A stretch of DNA of 64,000 nt from Ahaetulla prasina (GCF_028640845.1 NC_080541.1:141387464-141451463), one strand, 5' to 3'. Shown: positions 1 through 12,398, numbered from the stretch's first letter. Made by a program: numbers and translations. The notes: generated from the letters alone by a model not told the origin.

Positions 1-740
<740 letters not shown>

Positions 741-1450
741 GTGTCAACATGACTTTTGGCCAACAAGAAAGAGTGTCATTGAACTCAAAAGCATCCAGCT
801 GGGTTTCTTTTCAATTCTTTTTTTTTTTCTCAGTAAAAATGAATAGAGGAGGATTTTTTTCTACAATGTAATGTATTCCGAATATGGCAAAGTCTTTCTT
901 TTAAAAATGACCTAGTTCATCATACAGGTATCTTTCTAAACAGTATACAAAGCCTGCTGTGACTTTGTCATGGAAAGTATTAAATGCTTATTTCAGTGGG
1001 AAAGACATTGTTTTAAGAAAAACAAACAAAATTAATGATCTGCCTTATATTAGAATCAGAGACTAACGGTGGTGTAAAACTGCATGAATGTCTTTTTCTA
1101 CCATCATCATTTTTTAAAAAAATATATAAATTGCTCAACGTTAAAAGTATATTTGGGCAATCATCTAAGAGGAAAATTGAGAAGAATTCTTTGGGGCAAG
1201 GGTGTGAATTTTTAAAAGCAGTGTTCCAAAATTAACCTGTTATGGATTGGATTACTTTAAAGGTAGAAAAAGTAAAAAATCCCATTGGCTATTACACAAT
1301 TTCAGATGCGGTGCTGTACAGTCTGTTTTTAATCTCTTGCAAGCAGTTTCTCAATGATCTGTATTTATACCATTGTGTCCGCCATTGTGTACCTGTATCT
1401 CTTCACTTCTGTGAAAGTTAATTATTTTTTATAAAATACAATTGAAATTT
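741..1450 (+). other. OLFM3 3' untranslated region (end approximate)
   Basis: Sequence directly after the OLFM3 stop is AT-rich, has no recognisable repeat and no competing gene. A variant poly(A) signal TATAAA lies at 1430-1435 and is followed by an A-rich stretch; the first canonical AATAAA on this strand that I noticed is at 2476-2481. The 3' end is therefore undecided: about 1.45 kb is favoured, 2.5 kb is possible. Confidence 0.6.
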
Positions 1451-3748
1451 AATCATAAAACCTGATTATGGCCCGTTCTTTTAATGCAGCAGTTCAGAGA
1501 ATGCAGTCTTCACTTTCAAAATCAAAATCTTTGATTGTGCCTTGTGCCAGTTATGGTCCTAGCATTTTCCAAAGCTAACTTGACTCTAAGAACTGATTAT
1601 TAAGGTTTCTTGCCTGGTATGTCAACAATATTAGTGCCCAAGCTGCTATGAAAGTTTTTATAAATTCTGGGCTAGCCTGGCACAATTAGTTTTATATCTA
1701 ATTCAGACAGGGTGTTGCTTGTGGGCATCCAGTGCCACTCTCAATTGCTACTATGAGTAGCATTTCATTTTAAAATGCCTGTTTCATGTGTCATAAAAGG
1801 GTATTGACCTGCCGGCATTTCCTATGGGATATGGCACCAACTTTCAAAAATATTCACACCCAATTTAAGTGTGAAGTCATTTGGTTGAACATAACAACAG
1901 GATGTTTCTGGAAGGGAAACTGGCAGTGAGAAAAGTGATACGTCTGGCTCCAATTCTGCATCTTGCAGTATAGGAGGAATTATAGACTACATTCATATGG
2001 AAAACCCAAGAGTTACAGCCTAGTAAAAGCAGATTTAGAACTTGTATTCAGTAGCTATTCGTCCTCTTGATCTGCCTGTGTAAAAAGCTCAGAAACAAAG
2101 ATTTCTGGTATGGATATTAGTTATATTCTGTCATTTTAACATAGATCTAGTTAGATTAGTCTAGGAAAATGGTAAATGGGTTTCATTGACTCTTGTTCCA
2201 ACTCTATGGCGCTGGAGCAATACTTCACCTATGAGCACCAAAGAAACTTCTCATGACATGAGAACTGCCCTATATTATTTATTTTGGGGTGGGAACGGGT
2301 ACTTGTTTTTGTTTAAACTTAAACATGCATTAAGTGAGAATCTGCAAAACATTGCATTAGCCTTAGAATAGCCCTGAGCCTGTTTTAAATTCCAAAGACA
2401 TTCTGAGAAAACTTCCCCTTTCATCTCCAGAAAATACTATATAATCAACATTAAGAATGTACCGCAGTCTCTTAAAATAAAATATCTCTTCATTTCATAT
2501 CTTACCACAGTTTTTATAAATCTCTCTCTAAATCTTTCTCACTCCCTATTAAACAGCAAAAGTCCAGAAAGAGTTATCAAAAATGACAACGTAAGTATTA
2601 CAAATTACATGTATTATACCCAATCTCAATTCACCCTTTCCCTTTTTTTTAGAAAATAAAAAACCCTCTGCCCAGTTCCTCTCTTGAAATAATCAAAATC
2701 CAGTCCCACCCACCCTCACCCCAAAAAAGAGAGAAACATTACCTGAAATAAAACCATTTTCATCCAGTCCTAATCAAGAAACCATCAAAGATTCCTCCAA
2801 ATAACAGTCCATTATTTTAACATTGGCCAAATAGATTAAGTTTATATTCTTTCTTCTTTTTAAAAAATCCTCAAGGAAAGTTCTAGCATTTACATTCTTA
2901 ATAATGTTTTGAGTTCAGATTGGGTTTAGGTCTCTAAAGCAAAAAAATATATTAGTATTTTGAAAATAAACTATAGAGTTTGGATTCTGTGTATAGTATT
3001 ACTGGCCCCATAACTTAACTTGACCTTATTGAGTTTGCAAAATAAGTACAATGGCCAAAGAGGCTACATAGATCAGCAGTCCAGCCAATAAGATGGCTGA
3101 CCTGGGGCTAGGAAACAGATCTCTCTTTGGGATCTCCATATTGATATCTACTCTACTTGAGTTCCAGAGGCTTTGCTTATGGTCAGTCCCCCAGATAAAA
3201 GAGTTCCACCCAGTTAAGAAGTATTTCGGCCACCATTTGTTCTTAAACGAGCAGTCCTCTACTCACCTGGATTCTTGGTGAGACAAAGCAGAAAATTAGA
3301 AATTAGCTTTTAAAATCACGACTCCCACATTTTGCTTTTAATCACAGTTTCCAAGAAATGTCAAGTAATTTAGGAGTGCATGGTGTGCTAAATTACAAAA
3401 GCGACACTGGAGTAATCAAGAGAAAAGGCTATTTATTTTCATAAAAGCAAAAAAAAAAAAAACTGTGTATCTGTCACTAGTTAATGAGGTGGGATCAGCA
3501 TTCCAAATCTAACACTCCATCTGCCAATAAGCTGAGCAAATAGAAAAACAGAATTTGTAATAAAATCACCCAAATTTGAGGATGCAGCCATGAACAATTT
3601 AAAAAAATTCTAACCATCCCTTGCTAACTTTTCTGTACTGGTTCCAGCTCTCGCAGACTTTCCGTGGCTTCAGACAAAACTCTGCAAGAAGAAAAAATTT
3701 TGACCTTTTTTGAAACTTCTCTACTAACTGACTAGTAGGTCATTCAGA
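1451..3748. other. Non-coding, no recognised feature
   Basis: AT-rich unique-looking sequence. Short open frames exist but none resembles a family. AATAAA at 2476-2481 could be a distal OLFM3 poly(A) signal. A poly(A) run sits near 3450. Confidence 0.5.
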
Positions 3749-3750
3749 TA

Positions 3751-4196
3751 CAGCTAATTGTTAAATTACAACCAGAATTGAGACTGGAATTACAGTTGTA
3801 ATTCATGCCGGTCATTAAGCAAGTTATCTTGTGATGGGCTTTAAGGTAGCCCTTAAGCAAATTTAGCAGTTATAAGGCAAAGGCCGCAATCATTAAGTAA
3901 ACACCATAATCATTAAGCAAACCCATTGTCCACAATGGACTTTTTTTTTACTGGAAATTGGAAATAAATGCTGATTTCTAGCAAAAAAACAAACCATAAG
4001 TCACAGTCATGAGGCTCTGGGATGTTGTAAATGGCCTAAATATAGATGGTTGCTGAGCATCCAAATTGTGATCACATGACTGCTGGGGGGGAGCAGCCAT
4101 CAGAACTTTAATTCCTGGGTCGTAAGTACTTTTTTTTGAGTCCATAGTAACTTCAAACAGTCATTAAGCAAGCAGTCATAAGTCGAGGACTATCTG
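3751..4196. mobile_element. Old Tigger/pogo-like non-autonomous DNA transposon
   Basis: The right end reads AAGTCGAGGACTATCTG followed by TA (4197-4198); the left end after TA (3749-3750) begins CAGCTAATTG, a decayed version of the CAGGTAGTCCTCGACTTAC terminus seen intact at 6321. Internal blocks such as CATTAAGCAA and GTGATCACATGAC are shared with the copies at 6.3 and 8.2 kb. TA duplication and CAG..CTG termini fit Tc1/mariner-pogo elements; the exact family name is inferred. Confidence 0.65.
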
Positions 4197-4198
4197 TA

Positions 4199-5050
4199 TG
4201 GGAATGGTTACCTGTCCTATTAATTGACTAAAAGGCCTATCACAGTTTTCCACTGAGAAACACAAATCTTGCAATCCTTCCTTTTCTATTTTGGAAGTCA
4301 GTAATTCATATTCATATGAAGGAGTTTTAACTATCACTGAGAATTCCAAGCCAGATCTCTCTAAAAGGAACAGCTACATCTACAAATTCTGCTGGTGAAT
4401 TGGAAATGCCTTTTCCCCCCCTTGTTCTGGCTCTCGGTGTAAGTCTTTTGGCAGTTCTTTCTGGAGTCACTCAAGATTATGATTGCTGCTCCACAGATGG
4501 CATCTGTCACAACACACCAAGCCAACCATGGAAAGATCTGCTTCCGATAGTCTTCTTGGCAGTCGTGATGTCCCAAGCCAAAGACAATAATCAATTCCCC
4601 AAAGAGCTGTTTGCACAGCAGGATAAAATGCTTCAATCCTTGATTGCTTCTCTCAGGGAATATCCTTAGACTAGTCTTGTGATGCTAAATGCCATCTGCC
4701 TCAGTAGGCCAGATCCACAAATATAATCATGTTTGCCCCACAATCACAAAACTACACTTTTAAATTGGGATGGCTCCAGAAGGGGAAGATTACAAACAAG
4801 CAGCCAATAAATATTTCATTGGAGAATCCTTATTCACAGGATGGTGGTGTTTTAGTAATCAAACAGCTTTTTACACATTCTATTCAGCAGTGGAAAACTG
4901 CGGATGGAAACACACCTATAAAGACAACTATGTTCTCTTCTTTTCGATATTGATGTGTTACAGTGTGATTGGGTTCTTTCAGAGCAGAGGTATTTGATAT
5001 TTTGGCAAGTAAGACAGATAGAAACCAAGGCACGGGAAGTTTTTAACCTT
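4199..5050. other. Non-coding, no recognised feature
   Basis: Open frames on both strands between 4361 and 4669 cover the same bases. Neither matches a family I know, and a hydrophobic start on one frame is not enough to call a gene. Possibly an old unrecognised repeat. Confidence 0.4.
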
Positions 5051-5064
5051 CTTTATTATATATA

Positions 5065-5412
5065 AGGTAAAGGTAAAGGTTCCCCTCACATATATGTGCT
5101 AGTTGTTCCTGACTCTAGGGTGTGGTGCTCATCTCCGTTTTGAAGAGCCAGCGCTGTCAGAAGACATCTCCATGGTCACGTGGCCGGCATGACTAAATGC
5201 CAAAGGCGCACGGAACACTGTTACCTTCCCACCAAAGGTGGTCCCTATTTTTCTACTTGCATTTTTTACATGCTTTCAAACTGCTAGGCTGGCAGAAATT
5301 GGGACAAGTAATGGGAACTCACCCCGTTATGCAGCACTAGGGATTCGAACCGCTGAACTGCCAACCTTTTGATCAACAAGCTCAGCATCTTAGCCACTGA
5401 GCCACTGCATCC
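5065..5412 (-). repeat. Sauria-type tRNA SINE (complete, minus strand)
   Basis: Read on the minus strand it starts with a tRNA-like head (A box with GGCTCAGTGGCTAAG, B box GGTTCGAATCC) and ends with the BovB-like tail AACCTTTACCTTTACCTT. A 14-bp target duplication CTTTATTATATATA flanks it at 5051-5064 and 5413-5426. Sauria SINEs are transcribed by Pol III and depend on BovB LINE machinery in trans. Confidence 0.92.
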
Positions 5413-5467
5413 CTTTATTATATATACTGAAGCTATTTACAATAGGTATTTAGAACAGGGAACCAAC

Positions 5468-5655
5468 TTGGTACATTAGGTGGAGTCCAGGGATTATAGT
5501 CCTATCTTAGGCACAGAGTCACCTGGATGACCTTGGGCCAGTCATTCTATCTCTGCCCTAGGAAGGAGGCAGTGGCAAATCACATCTGAAAAACCTTTTC
5601 AAGAAAACTTCAGGGACTAATCCAGGCAGTCTCTGCAAATAGGACATGATGAAAT
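5468..5655 (+). repeat. Old tRNA-derived SINE (second family)
   Basis: It contains the body blocks TTGGGCCAGTCA, CTGCCCTAGGAAGGAGGCA and GGCAAATCACATCTGAAAA, shared with copies at 15.0 and 30.7 kb. The tRNA-like head is badly decayed here. The family name is not known to me. Confidence 0.6.
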
Positions 5656-6318
5656 GGAAGAGAGAACAAAATAGAAGAGATGTTTACAACATGATCCCAG
5701 CTTTTACCAGATGTCAGTCTTTCTTCAAAGTCTCAGAGATTATTCCATTCCAAAACCTATTATTTACTTGTCTTGGATCTGATTGTATAGTGCCCAGTCA
5801 TCTCTAAATGTGAAGATTGTACTGATGAATTTTTAGCTGTATCAAACTTCTTCTCTTTTCCTACTGTAAAGGGTGAGGAAAGATTGTAATAAAGATATTT
5901 CCTATTTGCTTGGATCTGCTCAGTTGAACATCTGCAATTCCTACAATGAGGGAAGAATCTCTTTCAGGGTCTTAGGCCCAGTCCTTCCTCAGAGACCAGA
6001 GCTTTACCAAAGGCAGCCATCTTTCTCCTTCCTTTCTTGGGTCATGGATGAAGATGCTGCCTCTCTGGGACTTCTCTTTCCTTCCTCCAGGGAAGCCATC
6101 TGTTGACTCTTTTTCCTCTCCAACAAGGAACCAGCAACTTCTCCTCACACGTCCTTCCTTCCAGCAACTATCAGGAGGATATCTTAGAGAGACCAGATGC
6201 TCGATCACATCATGAGTCCATCTGAATGGCTCCTCCTCTTCTTGAGCTTTATCTAACTCCAAATGTTTGTGAGAATTGCTTATTTTCTAGCTTTATATCT
6301 TGTCTTTCTTCCAGGCAA
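5656..6318. other. Non-coding, no recognised feature
   Basis: Pyrimidine-rich tracts between about 5990 and 6260 give long frames on both strands without family resemblance. Confidence 0.4.
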
Positions 6319-6320
6319 TA

Positions 6321-6887
6321 CAGGTAGTCCTCGACTTACAACAGTCCATTTAGTAACCGTTCAAAGTTACAATGGTGCTGAAAAATGAGACTTATGACCA
6401 TTTTGAAAGTTAGGACCTTTATCAGCATCCCTCATGATCATGTGATCAAAATTCACATGTTTGGCAACTGGTACATACTTATGACCATTGCTGTATCCCA
6501 AGGTCATGTGATCACTTTTTGAACATGACAAGCAAAGTCAATGGGGAAGCCAGATTCACATAACAACCAGCTTATCAGCTGCAGTGATTCACTTAGGAAC
6601 TGTGGCAAGAATGGTAGTAAAATGGAACAAAACTCACTTAACACATGTCTCACATAATAACATAAATTTTGGGTTCAATTCAGTGGTGGGTTTTTACTGG
6701 TTCATCCCGGTTAGGGTGAATTGGTAGCGGCAGCGGCAGAAGGCTCCATCCACCCGCCTGGATATCATCATGGATGCTCTGCGCATGTGCAGAAACACCC
6801 CGCACACACTCACAGATCTGAACCAGTAGCGAAGGTAAATGAAACCCATTACTGGTTCAACTGTGTTTGTAAATCAAGGATTACCTG
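6321..6887. mobile_element. Tigger/pogo-like MITE interrupted by a hAT MITE
   Basis: The left terminus CAGGTAGTCCTCGACTTACA follows TA (6319-6320); the right terminus GGATTACCTG precedes TA (6888-6889). The element is split at 6680/6863 by a nested hAT MITE. This is the best preserved left end of the family also seen at 3.75-4.2 and 8.2-8.4 kb. Confidence 0.8.
6681..6854. mobile_element. hAT MITE nested in the Tigger-like element
   Basis: It starts CAGTGGTGGG and ends CCCATTACTG, flanked by 8-bp copies GTTCAATT (6673-6680) and GTTCAACT (6855-6862), 7 of 8 identical. The same CAGTGGTGGG family is seen at 11.4, 14.4, 29.4 and 36.5 kb. Termini and 8-bp duplication are typical of hAT. Confidence 0.85.
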
Positions 6888-7249
6888 TACAAATCCATTT
6901 TCAGTCCTTCAGAATAGCCTGTTTCAAATTAAAAGTCTATCTTGCTATAAAGGAGTTCTGCTTTCTCTCAGTTCTCAAACTCCAGGCCTCACAACTGCCA
7001 ATCTTTTTTTTTTTAAACTATTCTCGGCTCTTTGGAATAGAAATACTCATTTTGTCCCCTGTGAATATAGGAAGAGCTCCCTATGGTGCTATCCAATTGT
7101 GAAAACATTGTTTGAGTTCACATCACATTTGGTTCCGCCCAAGGGCCCCACACATGTTCCTTGTTTTTAATGAGACTATTCCAATTAAGACTCATTCTGG
7201 AATCTTCAAGCTGGACTAAATGCATATTTTTTTCTGAGAATATATTTTG

Positions 7250-7650
7250 TATTTTGATCCATAATTATTAATCATTAAACCCCTTCATGAGGAACACAAT
7301 TATTGTAGTTTCCAGAGGAACAGGCATACCTTGCTTGAGCAGTGATCATTCCCCAATGAATAGCTTTAATTTAATTAAATGATTTATTAGCAACTTGAAT
7401 TAATGAATTGAATTGCTTTCAATTGAATTAAACTGTTTAGAGTCATTGAAGAGCATGCCTTCATAATAAACAGTTCCAATTAATGTCTGATCAGGTGTTC
7501 CTCTACAGCAATTGTAACTTTCTTAATGAGTACGATAGAATCATTCATTAACTTCAGCTATTCAATTAATTTATAATATCACTTGGATTTTTCATCAGCT
7601 AATTATGCCATCATAAATTTAGAATCATTCCTTTTAGGAATTGAATTGTT
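7250..7650. promoter_or_regulatory. ATTA/TAAT-rich island, candidate regulatory element
   Basis: Non-repetitive stretch with a very high density of ATTA/TAAT and ATTAA cores on both strands (for example AATTATTAATCATTAA and TTAATTTAATTAAATGA). Such clusters are typical of homeodomain-bound conserved non-coding elements. The nearest gene seen is OLFM3, about 6.5 kb upstream. Function is inferred from composition only; simple AT-richness is the alternative. Confidence 0.35.
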
Positions 7651-7914
7651 CCTAAAGGGAAGGGAAATTCCAAGCTTATCTGGGGAAATAAGACAATTGG
7701 TGGTGATTTACTGTTGGTTTTTAAAAAAAAAAAAATATCGGAACAGAATAAAGCCATAGCTGGAACTGATATCATGAAGACTACAAAAACCCTGCAGCTT
7801 GAGAAGATTTGGATCTTTCCGCCTCAGTTGCACTGCCAATGATCAATAGCTACTAGCAATTATTCCACCTTTTTTAACTTTAATGCATGAAGATGGTATA
7901 TAAACCCTTTGGGA

Positions 7915-7995
7915 CAGAGGTCTCCAACCTTGAGTTCCTAAACTCTGGGAGTTGAAATCCACAAGTCTTAAAGTTGCCAAGGTTGGAGACCCTTG
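7915..7995. mobile_element. Short palindromic hAT-like MITE
   Basis: Inverted ends CAGAGGTCTCCAACCTTG and AAGGTTGGAGACCCTTG surround a shared core GGGAGTTGAAATCCACAAGT. The same family occurs at 8124 and, full length, at 52033. No clear target duplication. Confidence 0.75.
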
Positions 7996-8123
7996 GGAAG
8001 ATTATGACACCTGCTTCTAGTAGCTGCCTACCTGAAACCCCAGTCTCCCAATTATAATAAAAACAAATTCCATTCCACCCATTTTGGCAACATCATTAAC
8101 TAGGACACTTGGATACTTTAGAG

Positions 8124-8193
8124 CAGGGGTCTCCAACCTTGGCAACTTTAAGCCTGGAGGATTTCAACTCCCAGAATTCCCCAGCCAGCTTTA
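8124..8193. mobile_element. Half copy of the palindromic hAT-like MITE
   Basis: It begins CAGGGGTCTCCAACCTTGG and proceeds through AACTCCCAGAATTCC, then stops at the palindrome centre. Confidence 0.7.
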
Positions 8194-8224
8194 GAGGGCA
8201 TATAGAAATACATAAGTACATATA

Positions 8225-8411
8225 TCACATGACCTTGGGATACAGCAATGGTTATAAGTATGAGTCAATTGCCAAGCATCTGAATTTTGATCATATGATC
8301 GTGGGGATGTACAAGGGTCATAAGTGTGAAAAACAGTCATAAGTCGCTTTTTTCAGTGCCCCTGGAACTTTGAAACGGTCGCTAAATGAACTGTTGTAAG
8401 TCGAGGACTAC
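8225..8411. mobile_element. Fragment of Tigger-like MITE
   Basis: It carries the family blocks CACATGACCTTGGGATACAG, CATAAGTCGCTTTTTTCAG and the terminus GTTGTAAGTCGAGGACTAC. The left half is missing. Confidence 0.75.
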
Positions 8412-8414
8412 AAC

Positions 8415-9070
8415 TATACAACCCGCAGCAATCAGAAACTATTTTATTTAGTTAGTTAGTTGATTTATATCTCATCTTTCTATTCAAGCAGCTACCAAAA
8501 TTGTTAATTTATCTTTTGGGTCCTTTGATACTCAGATTGGTTGCTTGGCTGATTACTTAATGATTGTGTCAATCTTAAATGATCTATGGCAAGATATTGA
8601 TGGTGTCTGGGTGTTTAAGTTTTCAAAGTTACTGCACAGTATGATTAGAGAGGGAGAAGCAACTTCAACTCATCTATGGTCACAGAAATAATGCATGGCT
8701 TGTGTGCACATAAGATGCTGAATCGCAAACTAGTCTACCACATGTTCATTTTATTTGTTGTGTGAGTCCACTGCATATACTAAGTTCAGAGTGTGGGGGA
8801 AACTAGACAATTTCATTAAGTAAATCAATCAATCAATCAATCAAAAATGGTTCTGTTAGCTAGGCATGAACATAAGTGAACACCTAGACAGTTACAATAC
8901 CAACAAGAAGAGTCATAGTTTCAAAAAGTGGTTCCAGCTTTGAGGTAGGCAGAGCATTTTGGTAACCGTGATAATGTGAACCATCTTCCTTTTCCATTAA
9001 TGGTGGCAGAGTGGAACAGAGCACGAAAACAAGTCAATCACTGCTAAACAGCACTTGCCACCTTGAATTT
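8415..9070. other. Non-coding; CR1-like tail scrap and (TCAA)n
   Basis: A TTTAGTTAGTTAGTTGATTTATA segment near 8450 resembles the 3' end of a CR1-like LINE on the minus strand. A short (TCAA)n array lies at 8822-8845. Nothing else recognised. Confidence 0.4.
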
Positions 9071-9077
9071 GTTCAGA

Positions 9078-9629
9078 TGTTCTGTTTCCCTTCCCCCAAT
9101 ACTCCCAGCAAAGAGTCAGTCAGAGGCCTCCTTTTCTGATTTATTTACATATATATAAATGTCCTGGCCACGTCTACCCACGGGCCTGCCAAGTTTCTGG
9201 AGATAACAAGAAAATTACAGATAAGGCCAGAATTACTCACGAATATATTCTTCCCTCCATTGATACAGTTTGCCCACGCAAATTCATTGCTTTGTCCAAG
9301 ACAAAAAACCAGGAAGTCCCGCCTCCTATTTATAGTCTCTGCAGATGTCACTGCATGACAATTATGACTTGGCTTTGTCCCAACGCTTCCTCTGCTGCGC
9401 GCGCCGGTCACGCCTGCACAGTCTTGCATCACTCCAAAACTGTTCTTGGGGCGTTGCCAAATCAGAAGAAGGCTCCAGGGAATCAGGCTTTGCCGGCCCC
9501 TCCTCCTCCCTTTGAGTGGGTGCCAGGGAGGGAAAGGGCTCAAGAGAAGCAGGGCTTGCCAGGTCTTCTCCCTCACTTTCTGAATCATCCGAGTCCAGGA
9601 GTCCGGGTCCAGGAACCTGGGTCACAACA
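9078..9629 (-). mobile_element. Solo LTR of an endogenous retrovirus, minus strand
   Basis: A 552-bp block starts TGTTCTG and ends GGGTCACAACA on the + strand and is flanked by exact 5-bp copies TCAGA (9073-9077, 9630-9634). On the minus strand it reads TGTTGTGACCC, an open frame, a TATAAATA box (9326-9334), then AATAAA in the region of 9140. Order and signals fit U3-R-U5. No second LTR or internal retroviral region is adjacent, so it is a solo LTR. Class is not resolved. Confidence 0.85.
9362..9628 (-). other. Open frame in U3 of the solo LTR (acidic then basic)
   Basis: The frame is open from the second base of the LTR and ends with TAA about 28 bp before the TATA box. The peptide has an acidic body (LLDSDDSESEGEDL and similar) and a basic C-terminal segment (CRRDRRAQQRKRWDKAKS). 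The same phase and architecture recur in the LTR at 59.9 kb, which supports real coding origin, possibly the 3' end of a proviral frame running into U3. I know no matching family. Confidence 0.45.
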
Positions 9630-9634
9630 TCAGA

Positions 9635-11136
9635 GTAATATCTATGAAGAGCTATAGCACATCTAACTGTCTTTTAGAAGAAGCCAGATGAGTAGGCTAC
9701 TAAGACCAGGTTGTAGAACCACTCATTTGGCAGCTGCCCAAAGCCATGCCAGCCAACTATAGATGCTGGGTACAGATTAATTTCCCCCCTGTAGTACAAA
9801 ATATTACCACGTCATTAGATATCATCCTTTCTCTTATCTTGTGGCTTTCAAGAAGCAATTTATGGTCCTGCAAGCTTCATATATTCTACATAGCCTCAAA
9901 ATTCATGTTATGCAAGAACTGTCAGTATAGTACACAATTTCCATATGTTTGTATATTCCTCTTAAAGAACTGAAGGCAATCGTCATGGTCCTCCAAGACA
10001 CACATGAGAAAGCAAACTTCATGACTGAATGGAGCTTTGAACCCACGCCACACCTAACCCAAGCTAACCAAGGAGCTTAAACAAACCCATTTCCAAGATC
10101 TGATGTCAGAAGCAAGGGGGGAAAACATAACATGATCAAAGTTCTTCTGTAAGCATAACTGCATGTGTTTTCATCCGATCCCATTCAGAGAAATTGGGGG
10201 CTATGTGATGATCTGCCAAGAATTCAGAGGTAAGTTCTTCTAAATCTCTGCTCCATGCAAGAATCATTCCCAGGGTGTTAATAGGAATGGGAACCAGTGA
10301 TTCTCCAGATGTTGCTGAATTGAAATTTCCAACCCTCACCACTGTCCATGTTGGGTGATAACTATATTTTGGTTAACCTCCATGGGGCCACAGCTACTCT
10401 AGAGAATGAGGAAAGGATCATTTTCCCATTTTACTGAAGAGATTTACTACTAAGTGTCCTGAAATCCAAATGACCTTAACCATATAATCAGTGTTTTGGT
10501 CATTCTTTCCGGTTTACTTAACACTTGAAATAAACTATGGAACCACTTTCTCCTATATGGCGTCTTCTGCAAACAGGCATCCAGATTTCCTTCTGATTTT
10601 CACTCTTTTGATCTTTCCCAGCACCTCCAGGTTTTTTTTTCCTCTCTTTTTTTTTCTTTTTTTGCTATTAATTTTCCTGATCTGCTCTTGCCCAAACCTA
10701 TCTTGCCAAATGAATTTTAATGCAGAACTTTCTCAGGATAAAATTAAAAACTACAGCAGAGATTTATACCAAAAGGGAATATCTCTTGGAGAAGGCCTTA
10801 ATTTATTTTCCCAGTTATGTAAAATTTAGCTCTGGCGTGTGCTTGTAAAACTGCCTGGAAGCAACAATGGATGTTTTTTACTACCCAGTCTATAGGAATG
10901 ATTTAAGCTGGATTTGGGAGGTCTCTTTCCCACTATTCTTTCATTTATTTATTTTTTAAAAGGAAAGATTTTGTTCCGCTGGCAACATGCAACTAGAATT
11001 AGGATCATCTTTCACTTAAACTGCTTCACTCAATTTCTTCTAGAATCCTTCCTCCTTCCCAGCAACAACAAGGAAAGATTTGTGTATCTTCTTTCCTATG
11101 AACTTCAACAAGTGACAGCAATTTCTGTGCATCAAA
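9635..11136. other. Non-coding, no recognised feature
   Basis: Mixed-composition sequence without recognisable repeat ends or convincing frames; a poly-T-rich tract sits near 10640. Confidence 0.4.
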
Positions 11137-11141
11137 GGTTG

Positions 11142-11349
11142 TGTTAGAGATTGACAGTTTGTATAGTTTTCTATCTGGTCCGTTGTTTGAGCAGGAAGAA
11201 TTCTCAACCCTGATTGGCTGAGCCCTCTGGCAGCTCCCTATAAAAGGTCAGGCTGTCAGAGAGGCTAGCTGCTGGATTGTACATAGTTGCTGAATAAAGA
11301 GCTGTTGTCTGAAGGCTGTCTCCGGTCTCCTCATTCCCACAACTTAACA
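11142..11349 (+). mobile_element. Short solo LTR (Gypsy-like), plus strand
   Basis: It begins TGTTAGAG and ends CAACTTAACA, with exact 5-bp flanks GGTTG (11137-11141 and 11350-11354). It contains a TATA box in CCCTATAAAAGG near 11240 and AATAAA near 11294. The CTTAACA end matches the end of the Gypsy LTR at 54.8/59.1 kb, but the rest differs. No internal region follows. Confidence 0.82.
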
Positions 11350-11424
11350 GGTTGGTGGTGCAGTTGCTTGGACTTATGTTCACTGGATTCAAGGAGCTTG
11401 CATCTTAGTGAGAAGGGATAGCAG

Positions 11425-11752
11425 CAGTGGTGGGATTTAACCGGTTCGCACCACTTCGGCCAAACCGGTTGTTAAATTGCTGGCTGGCCCCTCCCCTCCC
11501 CTCCCCTTCCAGAAATCCCCTCCCCGAGGCCCGTTTTGGCTCCCAGGCAAGTGCAGAGAGGCCTACTAGGCCCAAAATGGGGCACGGGTGTGAGTGCAGT
11601 GCTGTCCCCCCTGGGCTGTTTTTGCTCCCAGGGGGGTGCAGGAGGCCAAATGCTTCTGTCACACACCTTGGCCACGCCCACCCTGGCCACGCCCACCCAG
11701 CCAGTCATTAAGGCAGAGAACCAGTTGTTAAATTATTTGAATTTCACCACTG
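11425..11752. mobile_element. hAT MITE, CAGTGGTGGG family, complete
   Basis: It starts CAGTGGTGGGATTTAA and ends GAATTTCACCACTG. A perfect 8-bp target duplication GATAGCAG lies at 11417-11424 and 11753-11760. The GC-rich interior gives overlapping frames on both strands that are not genes. Confidence 0.92.
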
Positions 11753-11764
11753 GATAGCAGGGTT

Positions 11765-12386
11765 TTTTCCCGAGCTAAGGAACTAGGTTCTCCCCCACCC
11801 CGCCAAACTGGGTTTCAGTTACTAGAATTCCCAGCAATAGTCATGCCAGAAGCTGAGTTCTGAAACATGAAGTCCACATGAAAGAGACCAGACCAAGAAA
11901 AGCTGTTGGACAATGTAAGATCCATGTCCCACTGAAATCCGTGTATCATTCAACTGCAGCAACATCAAGCCTCCTGCAGATACACATTTTCAGTTATATA
12001 ATTGATCAAAAAGCACGTTTTCCCACGAAAGCAAGCTGGTTTGCCTAAATAAAGGTTATGCAAACTGAGTCGCATGCAGGATGCTGGCATGCTGCAAACT
12101 ACCAACCTCCCATATCATCTGTATTTCTAAATGTTTGATGAAAGAAGCCCAGAAACTTTCTTCTTCTTCTTTTTTAAACCAATCAATATTGGGGCTATAG
12201 CCAGTGCTACAGAAGTTAGTCCAGAAAAAACATAAAAACAAGCCAAAAGCTCTTGAAGGCATCCTTGGAAAGGGCAGAAGGCATGGCAGAAACCATTCTG
12301 GGAAATGGGTATTTTGGAACTGTATGTGTACTCAGGGCAGCTGCGTTAGAATGAGAATTCCTCCCCCCATTTCGAGTGCCAATAGC
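11765..12386. other. Non-coding, no recognised feature
   Basis: No repeat termini, RNA gene or family-like frame was seen. Confidence 0.4.
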
Positions 12387-12398
12387 ATCTTCTGAATA

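Noticed and set aside
4361..4669. Overlapping open frames on both strands, one with a hydrophobic start like a signal peptide
   Set aside because: No family resemblance, frames mutually overlapping, no splice or promoter context; most likely chance.
10136..10342. Minus-strand 68-codon frame
   Set aside because: No family match, no context.
11405..11757. Several GC-rich frames on both strands
   Set aside because: All lie in a hAT MITE with perfect 8-bp target duplication.
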